A DNA stretch of 64,000 bases from Rubrimonas cliftonensis (lineage in GTDB: Bacteria > Pseudomonadota > Alphaproteobacteria > Rhodobacterales > Rhodobacteraceae). The notes under the pieces are model-generated. The model was not told the origin of the DNA and did no database searches. It was given only the letters and a program-made list of their open reading frames with translations. Made by a program: the position numbers and the translations under genes. The DNA lies in contig NZ_FNQM01000001.1 in the NCBI RefSeq assembly GCF_900107585.1, positions 124,001 to 188,000 on the forward strand, in the 5' to 3' direction. Shown here piece by piece: positions 18,246-28,675 of this stretch; position 1 is the first letter of the stretch; the number at the start of each line of letters is the position of its first letter.

Positions 18246-19229
18246 TCAAGCTTCGCCCGCCCTTTCCCCTCCGCTGAAGCGCCCACCCGCGCGTGCATGA
18301 CGCGCCCGATCAGGTTCAGCAGGATCTGGGCGGCGAGGATCGCGGTGGAGCCGCTGTAGGCGTAGTCCGGCGCGACCTCCACGAGGTCGATCCCGACGAT
18401 CTCGTGGCGCTGCGCCAGCGCTGCGAGGATCTCCAGCACGTCGTAGTAGAGAAACCCGCCATGGGACGGCGTGCCGGCGCCCGGCGCGATGGAGGGGTCG
18501 AAACCGTCGATGTCGATAGTGACGTAGCAGCGCGCGCCCGCCGGCACGCGCGCGACGGTGGCCGCCGCGCCGAGCGCGCGCACCTGCCGCACCGACAGAA
18601 TGTCGGAGCCCATCGCCCGCGCCGCCTCGTAGCCGTCCCCGCGCGGTGGAGGAGACGTTGCGGATGCAGCGCTGCGTCAGCCCCGTCAAATAGGCCTGCT
18701 CGGCGGCGCGGCGTATCGGGTTGCCGTGGCCGAAACGCACGCCGTGGCGGTCGTCCACGAAATCGAGATGCGCGTCGATCTGGACGATGAGGACCGGCCC
18801 GGCTTTCGCGAACGCCCGCATGCAGGGGATGCTCACCGAGTGGTCGCCGCCGAGGACCACCGGCAGCGCGCCGGCCTTCAGGATCGCGCGCACGCCGGCC
18901 TCGATGTTGGCGTGGCTCGTCAGCGTGTCGGTGTGGACGATGTCGGCGTCGCCGAGGTCCACCATGCGCACGCCGTCGAGATAGGTGACGTCGTCCTCGT
19001 GGTCGCAGGCGCCGGCGTGTCCGAACGAGAACAGGGTCGACGCCTCGCGGATGGAGCGCGGCCCGAAGCGCGCGCCCGCCCGCCACTGGGCGCCGAAGTC
19101 GAACGGCGCCCCGAGGATGGCCACGTCTGCGTCGATGGCGCTCCAGTCCGGCAGATAGGGCGACTTGCCGAAGGTCGAGATGCCGACGAAGGGCAGGTTG
19201 AGCCTGCCGGTCTCATAGCCGTGGGCCAT
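18246..19229 (-). pseudogene. Agmatinase-family ureohydrolase, frameshifted
   Basis: Remnant of a Mn-dependent ureohydrolase (agmatinase, guanidinobutyrase or related amidinohydrolase). The first ~196 residues (from MAHGYETGRLNLPFVGIS) carry LGGDHSVSIP and the metal motif QIDAHLDF. The frame is then broken at the CCCC run 18637-18640. Removing one base joins TAR to DGYEAARAMGSDILS in the next frame, which continues with the second metal motif IDIDGFDPSIAPG and SHGGFLYYD. That second frame has no stop before 17831, far inside the next gene, so a second lesion near 18260-18300 is likely, and the family-sized end is 18246. It is the last gene of the decayed operon. A sequencing error at the homopolymer cannot be excluded for the first lesion. 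Confidence 0.75.
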
Positions 19230-19271
19230 CGTGAACTCCCCTGAAGCCGTGTCGTGGGTTGCGGGCGCAGG

Positions 19272-20134
19272 TCACGGCGCCGCTTCGTCGATTTCGTCGA
19301 CGCGCAGGCGGTCGCGATGGGCGGCGGCGTGGGCGGCGATGTCCTCCAGCGGCGCGAACCAGGCCTCGCCGGTCTCCAGCACGCCCTCCAGCCAGCGCTC
19401 CATCACCGCCCAGCGGGCGAGGCGGCCGGTCAGGAACGGGTGGAGCACGGCCATCCAGAAGCCGCCCGCGGCCCGCATCGCCTCGTATTCCTCGAAGAAG
19501 GGCCGCAGGCCGTCCGAAGGCGCGCGCACCGGCATCAGGTGGCCGATCTCCTCGAAACGGGCGAAGGGCGGCCAGTCGTCGGCGCCCCAGTGCGGCGGCA
19601 GCTCGATCAGCTCGCCCGCCGGCGTTCTCAGCAGATAGGGCATGTCATCGGCCATCAGCGAGCTGTCATAGAGGAAGCCTTCGGCGATCAGCCGGTCGAT
19701 GATGCGCGGCGTCGCGTTGTAGACCGGCGCGCGATAGCCGCGCGGCGCGCGCCCGGTCATCCGCCGGTGCACCTCCATCGCCCGGCCGAAGAGTCCCGCC
19801 TCGCGGTCGTCGGAATGGCCGAGCGGATCCTCGTGCCGCCAGGAGTGGCGCCCGATCTCGTGACCTCCGGTCAGGATCGCCTCCACCGTCGTGGGATGAC
19901 GCTCCATCACCAGGCCGGCATGAAGACTGTCTGGCGCAGGCCGAACCGGCCATATGTGTCGAGAATGCGCGGCACGGCGACGGCCGGCCCGTAGCGGCCC
20001 ATGCTGACGGCCGCGAGGCGCAGATGGCCGTCCTCGGGCCGGGCGTTGCGGATCACGCTGTCGACGTCCACGTCGAAGGTGATCGCGGCGGCGAGGCGCC
20101 TGCCCTCGGGCCAGGGCAGCGGGTGGAGCAACAT
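19272..20134 (-). pseudogene. Polysaccharide deacetylase family protein, frameshifted
   Basis: Two overlapping frames together encode one NodB-homology deacetylase of about 287 residues. Residues 1-75 (MLLHPLPWPEGRRLAAAITFDVDVDS) contain the TFDVDVD metal motif. After FMPAW the frame hits a stop. The rest continues in another frame as VMERHPTTVEAILTGGHEIGRHSWRH, with the GHEIGRHSWRHED zinc motif. Adding one base to the G run (C on the plus strand, near 19909-19912) restores a continuous protein with the family-like PAWVMERHP. A GAGGGA ribosome binding site precedes the start. Members of this group act on N-acylated or allantoin-like substrates. It belongs to the same decayed operon. Confidence 0.75.
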
Positions 20135-20144
20135 GAGCGGTCCC

Positions 20145-20593
20145 TCAGTGCATCGCCGCCCCGCAGTCGCCGGAGAAGCATCGGCCCGTGACGAAGCTCG
20201 CGGCGGGGCTGGCGAGAAAAGCGATCAGGGCGGCGATCTCCTCCGGCCGGCCGATCCGCCCGAGCGGATTGGCCGCCTCGCGCGCCTGCTCGGCGGGGCT
20301 CATCCGCGCGTAGCCGAGCAGCGCGGTGTCCACCGGTCCGGGCGCGACGGCGTTGACGAGGATGCGCGGGGCCAACTCCCGCGCCCATGAGCGCGTCATC
20401 GACAGGATCGCGCCCTTGGTGGCGACGTAGGCCGAGGCGCCCTCGCGCCCGAGATTGGCGAGCTCCGAGGCGACGTTGACGATGCGCCCGCCCTCCGGCA
20501 TGCGCCCAAGCGCGGCCTCCGCCGCGACGAACGGCCCGCGCAGGTCGCCCGGCCGATGCCGTTCGCCGCGCCGGTGACGACCGCCACCCTCAC
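20145..20593 (-). pseudogene. Short-chain dehydrogenase/reductase with large internal deletion
   Basis: The gene starts with GTG at 20593, overlapping the stop of the preceding SDR gene. It encodes VRVAVVTGAANGIGRA, the NAD(P)-binding start of an SDR. It then passes directly, in a different frame, into LRGPFVAAEAALGRMPEGGRIVNVASE, which in intact SDRs lies about 80-90 residues further on. The region holding the NNAG motif and most of the Rossmann fold is therefore missing. The C-terminal part keeps the catalytic Ser region, YVATK and a full end (FVTGRCFSGDCGAAMH). This is a true deletion rather than a single-base error, so the gene is almost certainly inactive. Confidence 0.8.
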
Positions 20594-21343
20594 CACGGCG
20601 TCTCCCCTCGGTCTATGCCCAGCGTCTGCCCGGTGATGTTGGGCGAGGCGTCGGAGCCGAGAAAGAGATACGCGCCGACGACGTCCACCGGCTCCATCAG
20701 GCCGTCGGCGAGCGCCTGGCCCGCCTCGACCGCCGCGCATTCGTCGCGCCCCGTCCGCGCCGCTGGCACGCGGGCGGTGCGGATCGAGGCCTCGGTGAAG
20801 CACCCAGCCCGGAGCCACCGCGTTCACCGGCAGGCCCAGCGGCCCCAGTTCGCGCGCCCAGGTCTTGATGAGCCCGATCACGGCGTGCTTGGAGGCGACA
20901 TAGGCCCCGTACAGCGGCTCGGCGACGCGCCCCCAGACCGAAGCGGTGTTGACGATGCGGCCGCCCGCGCCCACCAGCGCCAGCGCCTGCCCGGTGACGA
21001 CGGCCATGCCGGCCACGCTCACGTCGATGATACGGCGGAACAGCGCCACGGCCTCGGGCGAGGCGTCCTCTGCGGGCGTGATGCGCTCAAGCCCGGCATT
21101 GTTCTCCAGGACTTCGAGGCGCGGCATCCCAGCCAGCGCCGCGGCGACGGCTGCCGGGTCGGTCACGTCGGCGACGACACCCGTCGCGCCGACCCTTCGC
21201 GCGGCCTCCAGCACCGCCGCAACCTCGGCGAGGGCCGTCACCTCGGCGCCTGCGTCGACGAAGCCGAGCGCGACCGCGAGCCCGATGCCGCGGCTCGCGC
21301 CGGTCTCTAGCACGCGCCGCCCCTCCAGCCCATGCGCGCTCAT
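20590..21343 (-). pseudogene. Short-chain dehydrogenase/reductase, frameshifted near C-terminus
   Basis: An SDR of about 250 residues starting MSAHGLEGRRVLETGASRGIGLAV, with NNAG (EVLENNAGL), the catalytic serine (NTASVWG) and YGAYVASK all present. After NAVAPGWV the frame changes at about 20799-20804. The true C-terminus, FTEASIRTARVPA ... DVVGAYLFLGSDASPNITGQTLGIDRGETPW, lies in another frame and ends at the TGA 20590-20592. One extra base explains the break. The start overlaps the upstream ATPase remnant by 4 nt, showing it was part of the same coupled operon. As read, the protein would lose its last third. Confidence 0.75.
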
Positions 21344-21994
21344 GCGCCGCCCTCCTCGGCGTCGGCGGTCGAGCGCACCAGCGCCAGCAGCTCGTTGCGC
21401 AGCGCGAAGAAGTCGGTTCCGCCGCGCAGCTCCAGCGTCCCCTCCGCGCCCAGCCGCGCGCGGAAGCCCACCTCCGCCAGAATGCGCGCGGGGCGGCGCA
21501 TGAAGACGACGATGCGATCAGCAAGGAACGCGGCCTCGTCGACGTCATGGGCGACGAGTATTATCGTGCTCCCCTCGACGCTCTGGCGCATTCCGCCCGA
21601 TATGCGATCTGGGAACCTGCTGGCGAAGTCGCTCAGACCGACGAGGCCGAGGAAGTGCGCCGCGCGCGCGCTTCTCGGCCGCCGTCAGGTCGCGGCGATA
21701 GAGCATCCCGTAGGCGACGTTGCCGGCCTCGTTCAGCCACGGAAACGCGGAGTAGGACTGGAACACCATGCCGCGCCGCCGGTCGGGCCGCGTCAGCATC
21801 TCGCCGCGCAGGCGGATGCGCCGCGCGCTCGGCGCCTCCAGCCCGCCGACCATGCGCATCAGGGTGGTCTTGCCGCAGCCGGAGGGACCGAGAAAGGCGA
21901 CGAACTCGCCCTCCGCGACCGCGAGATCGAAGCGCGCCATGGCCTCCATCTCGCCATAGCGCTTCTCGACCGCGTCGAAGGCAAGATAGCTCAT
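21340..21994 (-). pseudogene. NitT/TauT-type ABC ATPase remnant lacking Walker B
   Basis: Begins MSYLAFDAVEKRYG at 21994, overlapping the permease stop (ATGA). Walker A GPSGCGKTT and the Q-loop VFQSYSAFPWL are present. A 2-bp shift occurs in the alternating CG run at about 21657-21670. In the restored frame the sequence reads FASRFPDRISGGMRQ and then jumps straight to SVEGSTIILVAHDVDEAAFLADR. About 40 residues between the signature and the H-loop, including Walker B and the D-loop, are missing (joint near 21582). An ABC ATPase without Walker B cannot hydrolyse ATP normally, so the importer is dead. Family: SsuB/TauB. Confidence 0.82.
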
Positions 21995-22762
21995 CGGGTC
22001 AGATGCGCGAAGCGGGGCCGGTGCGGCACGCGGATCAGCTGGTCGGTGGCCAGACCGATGAAGCCGATGGCGACGACGCCCGCCATCACCTCCGGCGTCC
22101 GGAAGAAGCGCCGCGCCTGCCAGATCACGAAGCCCAGCCCGCTGTTGGCGGCGACGATCTCCGCGATGATGAGGTAGGTCCAGCACCAGCCGAGCGTGAT
22201 GCGCATGTTGTCCACCAGCGTCGGCGCCATCGCCGGCAGCGACACATCGGTGAGCCGCCGCCACCACGGCGCCTCCACGGTCATCGCGGTCTCGTGGAAC
22301 TCCACCGGGACGCGCCGCACGTCGTCGGCCACCGGCAGAGCGAGCTGAAAGAAGGCGCCCAGCCACAGCAGGAAGATCTTCGTCTTCTCGCCTACGCCGA
22401 ACCAGATGATCGAGAGCGGCGGCAGCGCCGGCGCCGGCAGGTAGCGGATGAGGTCGACCACCGGCTCCAGCGCCGCGCCGACCAGCCGGAACGAGCCCAT
22501 CTTGAGGCCGATGGGCACGGCCATCGCGCCGGCGAGCGCGAAGGCGCCCACACCCTCAGCGTCGGGACGCCGGCGTGGTAGAGCAAATCCCGCCCCGCGA
22601 TCATCTCGACGAGCGTCGCCAGCACCACGCTCGGCGCCCGCGCCACGCGCGGCCACGGCAGGAACCGGTCCGACGCCACTTCGGCGCGCGCCGCAACCTT
22701 CCACGCCGCCAGCAGCGCGAGCGTGCGCGCCGCGCCGACGAGAGCGCCTTGGTCGAGGGCAT
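21991..22762 (-). pseudogene. NitT/TauT-type ABC permease, frameshifted
   Basis: Starts at the ATG 22762 (MPSTKALSSARRTLALLAAWKVAA) and runs in one frame to GVPTLRV. It then continues in another frame from GAFALAGAMAVPIGLKMG to the end. One base is missing near 22550-22553. Downstream it has the expected SsuC/TauC pattern: several membrane helices, YLPAPALPPLSIIWFGVGEKTKIFL, and the EAA-like loop segment APWWRRLTDVSLPAMAPTLVDNMRITLG. It lies 9 nt after the solute-binding gene and overlaps the ATPase remnant. A single-base sequencing error cannot be ruled out for this gene alone. Confidence 0.75.
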
Positions 22763-22771
22763 GGCCGAGCC

Positions 22772-23767
22772 CTAGCGGGCGTGGCCGACGAAGAGGCCGG
22801 TCAGCAGCCCGTTGTCGATTTCATCCTTCGCCGAGAGGACCGTGTCGGCCGCGCCAGAATCGATGTCGAGCTTCATCACCGCGTCGAACACCGGGTGAAG
22901 CGTGCCGGTTCCGCCGCCCTCGCCGAGATATGTCGCGTCGTCCTCGTAAGTGGTGTAGGCCATCGAAGTCTCGATGATCTCGCTGACCTCCTCTGCGCTC
23001 AGGCCGTAATAGGGCGCGGCGAGGCGCGAGAAATCGTCGGGACTGGCGCGCTGGAAGTCCGCCGCGCGATGGACGCAGCGCAGCAGGCTCTCGAACCTGG
23101 CGGGGTTCTCCGCCGGCGCCGCGTCACGGGCGGTGAGGACGTCCACGATGAGGTCGGGCGCGTCGCGCGAGGACACGAGCATCCGCGGCGCGCGGTCGGT
23201 CAGGATCGAGACCGCCTGCGACAGGAACGGCTCGCAGGCGTCGACCGCCGCGATGGACGGGTCGGCGAAGACGGCGATGCTGTCGGCGGTCGTGATCTCG
23301 CGCAGGTCGACGTCGTTGATCGACAGCCCCGCCTTGGCGAACTCCATCTGAAGCAGCAGCCGCGCGGGGATGTTGGGCTCGATGGCGACCCTCTTGCCGG
23401 CGAGGTCGGCGACCATCGAGATCAAGCCGTTGACCAGCACGCCGTCTCCGCCGACCGAGATATCGATGGTCCCGGTGATGATGCCGGGCGTCTCGGGCGC
23501 GCGGGGCCGGCCCTGATGTTCGCCGACGGTGCGCATGTCGGCGTCGATGTCGCCACGCTCCATCGCCGCCATGACGTTGGCGCGGTCGTCCTCGAAACGG
23601 AAGTCGAGCGTCACGCCCTGCTGCGCGTAGCAGCCGAGATCCTGCGCCAGGAGCGCGGGCGCGAATCCTAGCCATGTCGGCGGCAGCACGCGGATCACGG
23701 CGTCCTGCGCCAAGGCTGTGGCCGCGACGGCGAGGCAGGGGGCGGAGAGGGCGAGGCGGCCGATCAT
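22772..23767 (-). CDS. NitT/TauT-family ABC transporter solute-binding protein
   Basis: A 331-residue periplasmic binding protein with a signal peptide (MIGRLALSAPCLAVAATALAQ) and the NMT1/SsuA-like fold. VIRVLPPTWLGFAPALLAQDLGCYAQQG is the usual N-terminal segment. DIDADMRTVGEHQGRPR, KRVAIEPNIPARLLLQ and IAVFADPSIAAVDACEPFLSQ follow. Unlike all its operon partners it has one continuous frame of normal length. Relatives bind nitrate, taurine, aliphatic sulfonates, pyrimidine precursors or riboflavin; the ligand here is unknown. It is the first gene of the decayed operon and diverges from the broken LysR gene (111-nt gap). Confidence 0.85.
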   Translation of the reverse strand: MIGRLALSAPCLAVAATALAQDAVIRVLPPTWLGFAPALLAQDLGCYAQQGVTLDFRFEDDRANVMAAMERGDIDADMRTVGEHQGRPRAPETPGIITGTIDISVGGDGVLVNGLISMVADLAGKRVAIEPNIPARLLLQMEFAKAGLSINDVDLREITTADSIAVFADPSIAAVDACEPFLSQAVSILTDRAPRMLVSSRDAPDLIVDVLTARDAAPAENPARFESLLRCVHRAADFQRASPDDFSRLAAPYYGLSAEEVSEIIETSMAYTTYEDDATYLGEGGGTGTLHPVFDAVMKLDIDSGAADTVLSAKDEIDNGLLTGLFVGHAR

Positions 23768-23878
23768 CCGGCATGCTCCTCAGTGGCGCCCGATCCCGAA
23801 GGTTAATGCATTGGACCCCGCCGGAAGGATGAGAAATCGTCGGCGCATCGCATTGGGAAAACCCGAAGTATCGCCGCC

Positions 23879-24773
23879 ATGCGAAGACGGAGCGACGTCG
23901 ACCTGCGGCTCCTGCGCGGTGGCCGACTGCAACCGCTTCAAGGGCGCGCAGATCGCGCTGAACATGGCTCAGTCCACGTTCAGCGCCCAACTTGGCGCGC
24001 TGGAGGCCAAGCTCGGCTCAAGGCTCCGCGATGTGGGCGGCGCGGCTTCCGGCTGACCACGGCGGGGGAGGTGACCCGCGCCGCCGCGCAGGCGCTTTTC
24101 GGCCAGTTCGACCGCTTCGCCGCCGCGATGAACCGCGTCCATGCGCCCCGGACGGCGCGGCTGCGCATCGGCGCCATCGACACGGTCTCGACCTTCGATG
24201 CCATCGACCTGCCCGGCGCGCTCGGCCGCTTCGCCGCGGCGCGCCCCGACGTCGTGGTGGAGATGGAGACCGACACGCCGGCGGGGCTGCAGAAGAGCCT
24301 GCTCTCCGGCGAGCGCGACGTGATCGTGAGGCCCGCCTTCCAGCCGCTGCCGGGGCTGGCGTATCGCGAACTCGCCTCGGAGGCCCATCACCCATACTGC
24401 GGGCGGGACCATCCGTGGTTCGAGCGGCCGGACGCCCAACTGGGGCAGGGCGACTTCTTGAAGGCCGCCTTTTCCGTGCGCAGCCACATGCCTTTTGGCG
24501 ACACCTATCGCCTCGACCGGGTCACGGCTCGGGCGGTGGTCGGCGGTATGGAGGCGCAGGAGATCCTCGTGCTGTCGGGGGCGTGGCTCGGCTTCCTGCC
24601 GGCCCATCGCGGCGCGATGTGGGAGCGGCTGGGCAGGATGCGGGCGCTGAAGCCCAATGACTGGTCGTTCCGCTCGGTGTTCCACGCCGCCCACGACCCA
24701 GGCCCCGACGGGGCCTCGCTCAGCAGCGCCTTCGTGGAGGCGCTCGCCGCGGGGGTCCTCCCGCCGCGCTTAG
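23879..24773 (+). pseudogene. LysR-family transcriptional regulator, several frameshifts
   Basis: A divergent regulator of the ABC operon, now broken. The N-terminal SDVDLRLLR is in one frame. CAVADCNRFKGAQIALNMAQSTFSAQLGALEAKLGSRL (the helix-turn-helix) is in a second, and GRRGFRLTTAGEVTRAAAQALFGQFDRF through the LysR substrate domain is back in the first. The first joint also seems to lack about four residues. The C-terminal frame has no stop at the family length; a TAG at 24771-24773 in another frame marks the likely original end. The effector domain (residues about 90-290) is otherwise well preserved. Confidence 0.75.
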
Positions 24774-24822
24774 GCCCGGTCGGGGACGCACCCCGCCGGC
24801 GAAGCGCGCGGGTGGTGATACG

Positions 24823-24855
24823 AAAAAGCCGCCACCGATCCTCATCGGCGGCGGC
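24823..24855 (-). terminator. Rho-independent terminator of the cox operon
   Basis: On the minus strand, 34 nt after the coxM stop, GCCGCCGCCGAT and ATCGGTGGCGGC form a 12-bp stem (24844-24855 with 24828-24839) with one G-U pair and a 4-nt loop. TTTTT (24823-24827) follows. It ends transcription of coxG-S-L-M and separates it from the broken LysR gene. Confidence 0.88.
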
Positions 24856-24889
24856 TCGTCAGGCTGTCGGCGGGCAGGCGCCGACCGGA

Positions 24890-25684
<795 letters not shown>

Positions 25685-25694
25685 GGTCGGTCCC

Positions 25695-28079
25695 TCACTC
25701 GGCGGCGACGGCGCTGGCGCCGTGGATGGCTTTCCAGACCGCCTGCGGCGTCAGCGGCATGTCGATATGGGTCACGCCGCGCTCGGCGAGCGCGTCGATC
25801 ACCGCGTTGACGAAGGCGGGCGGCGAACCGATGGCCCCCGCCTCGCCGCAGCCCTTCACGCCCAGCGGGTTGTGGGTGCAGGGCGTGACGCAGGACGAGT
25901 CGATGTTGACCATCGGCATGTCGGCGGCCCGCGGCATCGCGTAGTCCATGTAGGAGCCCGCCTGCGGCTGGCCGTCTGCGTCGAATGTGCAGTGCTCCAG
26001 CATCGCCTGGCCGATGCCCTGCGCGACGCCGCCGTGGATCTGGCCCTCGACGATCATCGGGTTGACGAGATTGCCGAAATCATCCGCCGCATGGAACGCG
26101 CAGACCTTCACGACGCCGGTCTCCGGGTCCACCTCGACCTCGCAGGCGTAGCCGCCGGAGGGGTAGGTGAAGTTCTTGGGGTCGTAGAAGGAGGTCTCCT
26201 CCAGCCCAGGCTCGATCTCCTCGATCGGGTACTGGTGGGGGACATAGGCCGCCAGCGCGATCTCGCCGAAGGCTTTCGCCCTGTCGGTGCCGGCCACCTT
26301 GAACTGGCCGTCCTCGAAGGTGATGTCGGCTTCAGAGGCTTCCAGAAGATGCGCCGCGATCTTCCTGGCCTTGCTCACGATCTTCTCGACCGACTTGACG
26401 ATGGCCGAGCCGCCGACCGCCAGCGAACGCGATCCGTAGGTGCCCATGCCGAAGGGCACGCGGTTGGTGTCGCCATGGACGATGTCGATCTGGTCCTCGG
26501 GGATGCCCAGCATGTCCGAGACCACCTGCGCGAAGGTCGTCTCGTGGCCCTGGCCGTGGCTGTGCGAGCCGGTGAACACCGAGACCGACCCGGTCGGGTT
26601 CACCCGCACCGTCGCGGCCTCGTAGAGCCCGGCGCGGGCGCCGAGCGCGCCGACCAGAGAGGACGGCGCGATGCCGCAAGCCTCGATGTAGTGCGCGAAG
26701 CCGAGGCCGCGCAGCTTCCCGCGGGACTTCGCCTCCGCCTTGCGGGCGTCGAAGCCGGCGAGGTCGGCCATCTCCACGACCTTGTCCATCGTCGCGTCGT
26801 AGTCGCCGGTGTCATAGACCACCGCGACGGGGGTCTGGTACGGGAACTGGTCGGGCTTGATGAAGTTCTGCTTGCGCAGCGCGATGGGCGAGACGCCGAG
26901 TTCGCGCGCCGCCTTGTCGATCACGCGCTCGAGCTGATAGGTCGCCTCGGGCCGGCCCGCGCCGCGATAGGCGTCGACCGGCACGGTGTTGGTGAACACA
27001 GCCTTCACGTTCGTGAAGATCAGCGGCGTGCGGTAGTTGCCCGCCAGCAGCGTGCCGTGCAGCCAGGTCGGGATGCAGGGCGCGAAGGTGCTGAGATAGG
27101 CGCCCATGTTCGCGTGGGTCAGGCAGCGCAGCGCGGTGAAGTTGTTGTCGGCGTCGAGCGCCAGCTCCACCTTCGTGACGTGGTCCCTACCTTGGGCGTC
27201 GGACATGAAGGCTTCCGAGCGCGAAGCCGTCCACTTCACCGGCTTGTTGAGCTTCTTAGCTGCGAAGGTGACGAAGGCTTCCTCGGCGTAGTGGTAGATC
27301 TTGGTGCCGAAGCCGCCGCCGACGTCCGGCGCCACCACGCGCAGCTTGTGCTCGGGGATGCCGAGCACGAAGGCGCCCATCAGCAGGCGGATGACGTGGG
27401 GGTTCTGCGAGGTGGTGTAGAGCGTGTGCTGGTCGCCCGCGCGGTCATACTCGCCGATGGCGCAGCGCGGCTCCATCGGGTTGGCGACGAGGCGGTTGTT
27501 GACCAGCTCCAGCGTGGTGACATGGGCGGCCCTGGCGATCGCCTCGTCCACGGCGGCCTTGTTCTCGGCCACGAACTCCCAGTCGTAGCAGAGGTTGTCC
27601 GGCGCCTCGTCATGCACCGCCACGCCGCCCTTCAGCGCCTCGCGCATGTCGATGACCGCGGGCAGCTCCTCGATCTCCAGGTCGATCAGCTCCGCGGCGT
27701 CGCGAGCCTGCGCCAGCGTCTCGGCGACCACGACGGCGATCGGGTCGCCGACATGGCGCACCTTGCCCTCGGCGAGGATGGGGTGCTTGGGCTCCTTCAT
27801 CGGCTCGCCGTTCTTGTCGGTGATGAGCCAGCCGCAGGGCACGCCGCCGACGCCCTCGAAATCCTTCGACGTGAAGACATGCGCGACGCCGGGCGCCGCG
27901 GCGGCTGCGCTTGCGTCGAGTTTCGTTATCTTGCCGTGGGCGACCTCGGAGCGCACGAAATGCGCGTAGAGCTGGCCGTGGCGGTTGATGTCGTCGGTGT
28001 ACTGGCCCTTGCCGGTGAGGAACCGGACGTCTTCCCGCCGCTTGGACGAGGCGCCGATCCCGGTCATCTGCTTGTTCAT
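25695..28079 (-). CDS. coxL: Molybdopterin-binding large subunit, form II CoxL-like
   Basis: Catalytic subunit (794 residues) of a CoxMSL-type molybdenum hydroxylase, cytoplasmic or membrane-associated. The active-site motif is AYRGAGR at residues 370-376. This is the form II signature, whereas form I CO dehydrogenases carry AYRCSFR with the Cu-binding Cys. CO oxidation is therefore doubtful, and another substrate (an aldehyde or N-heterocycle) is possible. The molybdopterin glycine-rich segment DVGGGFGTK is at 252-260. The catalytic glutamate is in [14 protein letters not shown] near the C-terminus. The gene order S-L-M is the form II order. It follows coxS by 58 nt. Confidence 0.9.
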   Translation of the reverse strand: MNKQMTGIGASSKRREDVRFLTGKGQYTDDINRHGQLYAHFVRSEVAHGKITKLDASAAAAAPGVAHVFTSKDFEGVGGVPCGWLITDKNGEPMKEPKHPILAEGKVRHVGDPIAVVVAETLAQARDAAELIDLEIEELPAVIDMREALKGGVAVHDEAPDNLCYDWEFVAENKAAVDEAIARAAHVTTLELVNNRLVANPMEPRCAIGEYDRAGDQHTLYTTSQNPHVIRLLMGAFVLGIPEHKLRVVAPDVGGGFGTKIYHYAEEAFVTFAAKKLNKPVKWTASRSEAFMSDAQGRDHVTKVELALDADNNFTALRCLTHANMGAYLSTFAPCIPTWLHGTLLAGNYRTPLIFTNVKAVFTNTVPVDAYRGAGRPEATYQLERVIDKAARELGVSPIALRKQNFIKPDQFPYQTPVAVVYDTGDYDATMDKVVEMADLAGFDARKAEAKSRGKLRGLGFAHYIEACGIAPSSLVGALGARAGLYEAATVRVNPTGSVSVFTGSHSHGQGHETTFAQVVSDMLGIPEDQIDIVHGDTNRVPFGMGTYGSRSLAVGGSAIVKSVEKIVSKARKIAAHLLEASEADITFEDGQFKVAGTDRAKAFGEIALAAYVPHQYPIEEIEPGLEETSFYDPKNFTYPSGGYACEVEVDPETGVVKVCAFHAADDFGNLVNPMIVEGQIHGGVAQGIGQAMLEHCTFDADGQPQAGSYMDYAMPRAADMPMVNIDSSCVTPCTHNPLGVKGCGEAGAIGSPPAFVNAVIDALAERGVTHIDMPLTPQAVWKAIHGASAVAAE

Positions 28080-28137
28080 GCGTTTCCCCTGTCGGCGCCT
28101 GCGTCGGCGCTCATCATGTCGGCCGTCGGCAGGCGAC

Positions 28138-28626
28138 TCACTCGGCTGCGATCTTCTCGCCGCGCAGCGTCGCGGCTGCGGCCAGTATCGCCTTGACGAT
28201 GTTGTGGTAGCCCGTGCAGCGGCAGATGTTGCCCTCGAGCCATTCCCGCACCTCCTGCTCGGAGGGGTCGGCGTTCTTCTGGAGCAGGTCGGCGGCGGAC
28301 ATCACCATGCCCGGCGTGCAGAAGCCGCACTGCAGGCCGTGATGGTCCTGGAACGCCTGCTGGAGCACGCTGAGCGTGCCGTCCGGGGCGGCCATGCCCT
28401 CGATCGTGCGGATGTCGGCGCCGTCCACTGCGACGGCGAGCACGGAGCAGGCCTTCACGCTCTCGCCGTTGACGTGCACGACGCAGGCGCCGCACTGCGA
28501 GGTGTCGCACCCGACATGCGTTCCGGTCAGTTCGAGCCCCTCGCGCAGGAATTCCACCAGGAGCGTGCGCCCCTCAACCTCGCCGGAGACGGCCTTGCCG
28601 TTCACCGTCATCGACACAGACGCCAT
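28138..28626 (-). CDS. coxS: [2Fe-2S] small subunit of CO dehydrogenase-type hydroxylase
   Basis: A 162-residue iron-sulfur subunit carrying two [2Fe-2S] clusters that link the Mo site to FAD. The N-terminal plant-ferredoxin-type cluster is visible as [13 protein letters not shown] with a further Cys in SVKACSV. The C-terminal cluster is QCGFCTPGM followed by [11 protein letters not shown]. The length matches CoxS proteins. It sits between coxG and coxL in one operon. Confidence 0.92.
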   Translation of the reverse strand: MASVSMTVNGKAVSGEVEGRTLLVEFLREGLELTGTHVGCDTSQCGACVVHVNGESVKACSVLAVAVDGADIRTIEGMAAPDGTLSVLQQAFQDHHGLQCGFCTPGMVMSAADLLQKNADPSEQEVREWLEGNICRCTGYHNIVKAILAAAATLRGEKIAAE

Positions 28627-28675
28627 GTGTTCCGTCCTCCCTGGGATTTCGCCTTGGTGTGGTCGCGCGGGGCCG

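Noticed and set aside
18246-24773. Programmed frameshifting as the explanation for the broken frames
   Set aside because: Lesions are numerous, lack a common slippery motif, and two of them are large deletions that remove essential domains.
25695-28079. Form I (true) CO dehydrogenase
   Set aside because: The diagnostic AYRCSFR is absent; the motif is AYRGAGR, and the gene order is S-L-M.
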